In this document: positions 61,503-64,000 of the stretch, piece by piece
Layout: each line of letters begins with the position of its first letter
How positions within the stretch are numbered: the stretch's first letter is position 1
Assembly (NCBI GenBank): GCA_023398575.1
Contig: JAEWSC010000011.1
Span: 1-64,000, forward strand
Source: Bacillota bacterium
Lineage (GTDB): Bacteria > Bacillota > Clostridia > Christensenellales > Aristaeellaceae
Direction of reading: 5' to 3'
Length of the DNA stretch: 64,000 nucleotides
The notes under the pieces: generated by a model
What the model was told of the DNA's origin: nothing
What the model saw: only the letters and a program-made list of their open reading frames with translations
Databases searched by the model: none
Made by a program: the position numbers and the translations under genes

Positions 61503-62726
61503 TTATGACTGCGAAACCAACCGCTTTTCTCCAGTGATTGCTTGAATTGGGGCAATGTCCTGGGTTACCTCCAGCGTGCCCAGATACTCGCCTGCCTGGT
61601 CCCTGACAGCATAGTAGCGGATGTAGATGAATTTTCCGTGGAGGTTGAGCCAGAAATCTTCGTGATTCTTTTTCCCGGCTTTAAAGTCTTCTAGAATTTT
61701 TTCGACAATGTGCATGCTAGCCGGGGGGTGGCAGTTGATGACTTTGCGGCCAATGATTGCTTTGGTACGGGGGAAAATACGCTCCGATCCCTGAGAGAAA
61801 TACTTGACTGTATCATCTTTATCCACAAAGGTAATATCTATGGGCAGTGCATCCAGCATGCCGGAAAGCTCGCTGGGAGTCAAGTGGCCGGTGGGCAGCA
61901 ATATCATGGAAGATGGAAGATCTTCCTTGGGGGGCGCTGCTTCGGTTGTGGCGACAGAAGGATGCCATACAGGCGGTGCAGAGATTAGGCAGTAGCCAAG
62001 GTCTCCGCTTTCTGCCGCAATTTTGCCCCATTCTTCCTGGCTGAGTGTTTCCTTCAGCATGGGAAGGAGGATGTTTTCTTCCTTGAATATCATTTCAGTC
62101 GTTTTTATAAGTGAAAATTCCACCATACGGATGATATCCCTCGCGTCAGTGGCTTCATCCAACATCAGGCGGGCGGCTTCTTTTATCATGGCGCGAATAT
62201 CGTCATCCACGCCCCACATTACTTTGGGTGGGGCAGTAATGCCGTGCTGTTCCAGGTAGGGGAAAATCAGGTTTTCTTTTCTTAGATAGTGCAAATGCAC
62301 CTGTACCATGGGTTCATATGACTTTTTTAGTGCGTTTAGGCTCTTGCCGGTGGCATTCTTCTTGTATTCTTCAAGCGCAGGCCGGATCGTGTCTTCCATC
62401 AGGTTTTTAATGGCGTCATTTTCAGCTTTCATGGTGTGGGCAGGATGGCCGGGCATTTGCGTCTGATCCTCGGCTCTGTGTATGTCCTCAACAGAGCCCT
62501 CGAAAACGGATGCATGTATATCGCACAGATCCCGTATTTCCTCCGGGGGGAGACCACCGGCAATCAGTTCGTTTTCTGCCTGGGCAATCTCCTGGGCGGT
62601 TACACCGTCAAATGAGGCTTTAAACTGCGCTTTTACATCATCGGCCGGTACCCCTTCGTGCAGTTGACGCAATAAGTCACGGATGACCTTTTGCCTAAAT
62701 TCACTATTGTTGATTTCTCGGCTCAT
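61503..62726 (-). CDS. DUF438 hemerythrin-like / PAS domain protein
   Basis: 407 residues. DUF438 at the N-terminus (about 10-75: RQKVIRDLLRQLHEGVPADDVKAQFK, VTAQEIAQAENELIAGGLPPEEIRDLCDIHASVFEG), a helical hemerythrin-like part with HLHYLRKENLIFPYLEQHG and MIFKEENILLPML (possible metal-binding His and Glu), then a C-terminal PAS domain (DALPIDITFVDKDDTVKYFSQGSERIFPRTKAIIGRKVINCHPP). Members are presumed sensors of oxygen, nitric oxide or redox state; none is well characterised. Start ATG 62726 lies five bases after the DUF1858 stop. Confidence 0.9.
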   Translation of the reverse strand: MSREINNSEFRQKVIRDLLRQLHEGVPADDVKAQFKASFDGVTAQEIAQAENELIAGGLPPEEIRDLCDIHASVFEGSVEDIHRAEDQTQMPGHPAHTMKAENDAIKNLMEDTIRPALEEYKKNATGKSLNALKKSYEPMVQVHLHYLRKENLIFPYLEQHGITAPPKVMWGVDDDIRAMIKEAARLMLDEATDARDIIRMVEFSLIKTTEMIFKEENILLPMLKETLSQEEWGKIAAESGDLGYCLISAPPVWHPSVATTEAAPPKEDLPSSMILLPTGHLTPSELSGMLDALPIDITFVDKDDTVKYFSQGSERIFPRTKAIIGRKVINCHPPASMHIVEKILEDFKAGKKNHEDFWLNLHGKFIYIRYYAVRDQAGEYLGTLEVTQDIAPIQAITGEKRLVSQS

Positions 62727-62731
62727 ACGCT

Positions 62732-62965
62732 TTATTTCCTTTCAAGAACATCATATCCGTGTTCTTTCAGCGTCGTCACAACTGTTTCTATTGGAATATG
62801 TTTCATGGCTGACCCCTTTGTAAGGGTCATAAATCTTCCCATCGTGCTTAGCATGCCGGGCTTTATGATATCCGTAAAGCCTAGGTCATGCAGAACCTCC
62901 TTAAGCTCCGGGTATTTTTCACACAGCACATAGACGGATGCATCAAGGTCGAGCACCTTGTCCAT
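62732..62965 (-). CDS. DUF1858 domain protein
   Basis: 77 residues. The DUF1858 fold: VLDLDASVYVLCEKYPELKEVLHDLGFTDIIKPGMLSTMGRFMTLTKGSAMKHIPIETVVTTLKEHGYDV. The same fold is the N-terminal domain of the ScdA/RIC iron-sulfur repair proteins, where a Cys is important; here Cys15 stands in YVLCEKYPEL, near the usual place. The start overlaps the cupin stop by one base. Role unknown. Confidence 0.88.
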   Translation of the reverse strand: MDKVLDLDASVYVLCEKYPELKEVLHDLGFTDIIKPGMLSTMGRFMTLTKGSAMKHIPIETVVTTLKEHGYDVLERK

Positions 62966-63312
62966 CAGGATGCCTCCTTGGGAAATACCACCGTCAAAAG
63001 CATCTTAAAGGCATTGCTTGCAAACACTGCGTGGGGCTTTCCGGAGGGCATAACCAAAGCTTCTCCGGCTTTAACAATGTGCTCTTTCCCGTTTACGGTG
63101 AAACGGCCTTCCCCCTCCAGCACATGGACCATAGCGTCGCCTCCGGATTCATGAGTGCTGATCTCTTCGCCCTTGTCAAAGGCGAATAATGTCAGGCTGA
63201 CCGCTTTGTTCTGGGCTAGGGTTTTGCTGACCACCTGTCCCGGCAAAACCTCTACCAGGGTGGCTAGGGAAACAACTTCTTCATGGGGAATGTTTTTCAA
63301 AATCTTTGCCAT
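62965..63312 (-). CDS. cupin domain protein
   Basis: 115 residues. Single cupin barrel: FAFDKGEEISTHESGGDAMVHVLEGEGRFTVNG (motif 1 with His and a Glu) and KAGEALVMPSGKPHAVFA (motif 2 with His), so a small metal site is likely. Family members of this type lie near DUF438/DUF1858 genes in many anaerobes; activity unknown. 12 bases after the ferredoxin-like gene, stop overlaps the DUF1858 start. Confidence 0.9.
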   Translation of the reverse strand: MAKILKNIPHEEVVSLATLVEVLPGQVVSKTLAQNKAVSLTLFAFDKGEEISTHESGGDAMVHVLEGEGRFTVNGKEHIVKAGEALVMPSGKPHAVFASNAFKMLLTVVFPKEAS

Positions 63313-63324
63313 ATGCTGTGCCTC

Positions 63325-64000
63325 CTATTGCTGTATTACTTCTCCATCGGTAGACAGAACAACAACCTGCCAGGGAATCCACTTTCCACTGTTTTGCATC
63401 GCCTGGCGCAGTGCATACTCCAAACCGCCGCAGCAAGGAACTTCCATGCGGACAAGCTTTACGCTTTGAATATCGTTCCTGGTCAGTATGTCCGTCAGCT
63501 TCTGGGTATAGTCAACGCTATCCAGCTTTGGGCAGCCGATAAGCGTTACATGATTCTTCATAAAAGCCTGATGAAAATTTCCATGGGCAAAGGCAGTGCA
63601 GTCTGCCGCGATTAACAGCTTAGCATGGTTCAAATACGGCGCTGTTACAGGTACTAGCTTTAGCTGAATCGGCCATTGCCGAAGCTCGCTTTGCGGAGCC
63701 GAAGCTTCCTGCGTATGGGCCGATGGTGCTTCTTCGCGGGTGAAGGTGCGGAGCCTGCTGCCAGGGCAGCCGCCCTCATGGTGGTGATGCTGCACAGCGC
63801 TTGTTTCCTGATGCCGCTTTACTGCCGCTTCATCAAAGGCCGCCGCTTCTCTTTCTTCAAAGGAAATGGCGCCGGTGGGGCATACAGGCAGGCAATTGCC
63901 CAAGCCGTCACAAAAATCATCCCGAATCAACCTGGCTTTGCCTTCCACCATAGCGATAGCCCCTTCGTGGCAGGCTTTTGCGCATAGACCGCAGCCATTG
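63325..64000 (-). CDS. 4Fe-4S dicluster protein (partial, cut by the right edge)
   Basis: The frame is open to the last base, so the N-terminus lies outside; ATG 63951 is internal. Visible: NGCGLCAKACHEGAIA and, 17 residues on, DFCDGLGNCLPVCPTGAIS, two ferredoxin-type clusters (CxxCxxxC and CxxxxxCxxxCP). Then a His-rich stretch (QHHHHEGGCPGSR) and an unrecognised C-terminal domain of about 130 residues with conserved Cys pairs (MEVPCCGGLEYALRQAM). This matches a group of ferredoxin proteins of anaerobes next to DUF438 and cupin genes. Possibly an electron donor or a sensor; function unknown. Confidence 0.87.
   Translation of the reverse strand, partial: NGCGLCAKACHEGAIAMVEGKARLIRDDFCDGLGNCLPVCPTGAISFEEREAAAFDEAAVKRHQETSAVQHHHHEGGCPGSRLRTFTREEAPSAHTQEASAPQSELRQWPIQLKLVPVTAPYLNHAKLLIAADCTAFAHGNFHQAFMKNHVTLIGCPKLDSVDYTQKLTDILTRNDIQSVKLVRMEVPCCGGLEYALRQAMQNSGKWIPWQVVVLSTDGEVIQQ

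Overview
The window comes from the chromosome of an endospore-forming, anaerobic member of the Firmicutes (class Clostridia). Evidence: spoVAC/spoVAD/spoVAE and yunB; two collagen-like spore-surface protein genes; the clostridial IspH-S1 fusion; the yicC-remA-gmk-rpoZ-coaBC cluster; strong AGGAGG-type ribosome binding sites; many intrinsic terminators; and sigma-A promoters close to TTGACA-N17-TATAAT. Genus cannot be set from sequence alone; a Christensenellales-like gut or rumen organism is a guess. I see no rRNA, tRNA, CRISPR array, insertion sequence or prophage.

Layout. 1-6.1 kb: housekeeping (cmk, plsC, ispH-rpsA, thiamine pyrophosphokinase, purC) and a secreted phosphodiester glycosidase. 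6.1-7.3 kb: first collagen-like exosporium gene (minus). 7.6-10.8 kb: yicC, remA, gmk, rpoZ, coaBC. 10.9-15.2 kb (minus): DUF2461, phosphohexomutase and transketolase genes in one operon. 15.3-23.3 kb: a membrane-anchored extracellular repeat protein, yunB, a class A PBP (plus) and the spoVA operon. 23.7-28.2 kb (minus): marR with a heterodimeric ABC exporter. 28.4-36.7 kb: an orphan sugar-phosphate transferase, a small membrane protein and an oligopeptide importer with fused ATPases. 36.8-41.6 kb: sugar nucleotidyltransferase, galE, a second collagen-like (BclB-type) gene and a divergent glycosyltransferase. 41.7-45.3 kb: a second heterodimeric ABC exporter. 45.5-53.5 kb: arabinan/arabinose use (secreted GH43, ArsR-type regulator, two GH51, araB, convergent araD). 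53.7-59.4 kb: a hypothetical protein, GH78 rhamnosidase, a DUF1294 protein, galactonate dehydratase and KDPGal-type aldolase. 59.4-64 kb (minus): a nucleotidyltransferase-like protein, msrAB, and a tightly coupled cassette (4Fe-4S protein, cupin, DUF1858, DUF438-PAS) that runs off the right edge.

How the parts fit. The sugar genes describe extracellular arabinan cleavage, intracellular arabinofuranosidase action and entry into the pentose phosphate pathway (transketolase is in the window), with side routes for rhamnosides and galactonate. Isomerase AraA, a sugar importer and a KDGal kinase are not here. The spore genes have forespore- or mother-cell-type promoter sequences that fit their roles. 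The most interesting units are the collagen-like gene/glycosyltransferase locus with overlapping divergent -10 elements, the ArsR-type regulator with a large unassigned C-terminal domain, the DUF438/DUF1858/cupin/ferredoxin cassette, and the repeat protein behind a sigma-G-like promoter.
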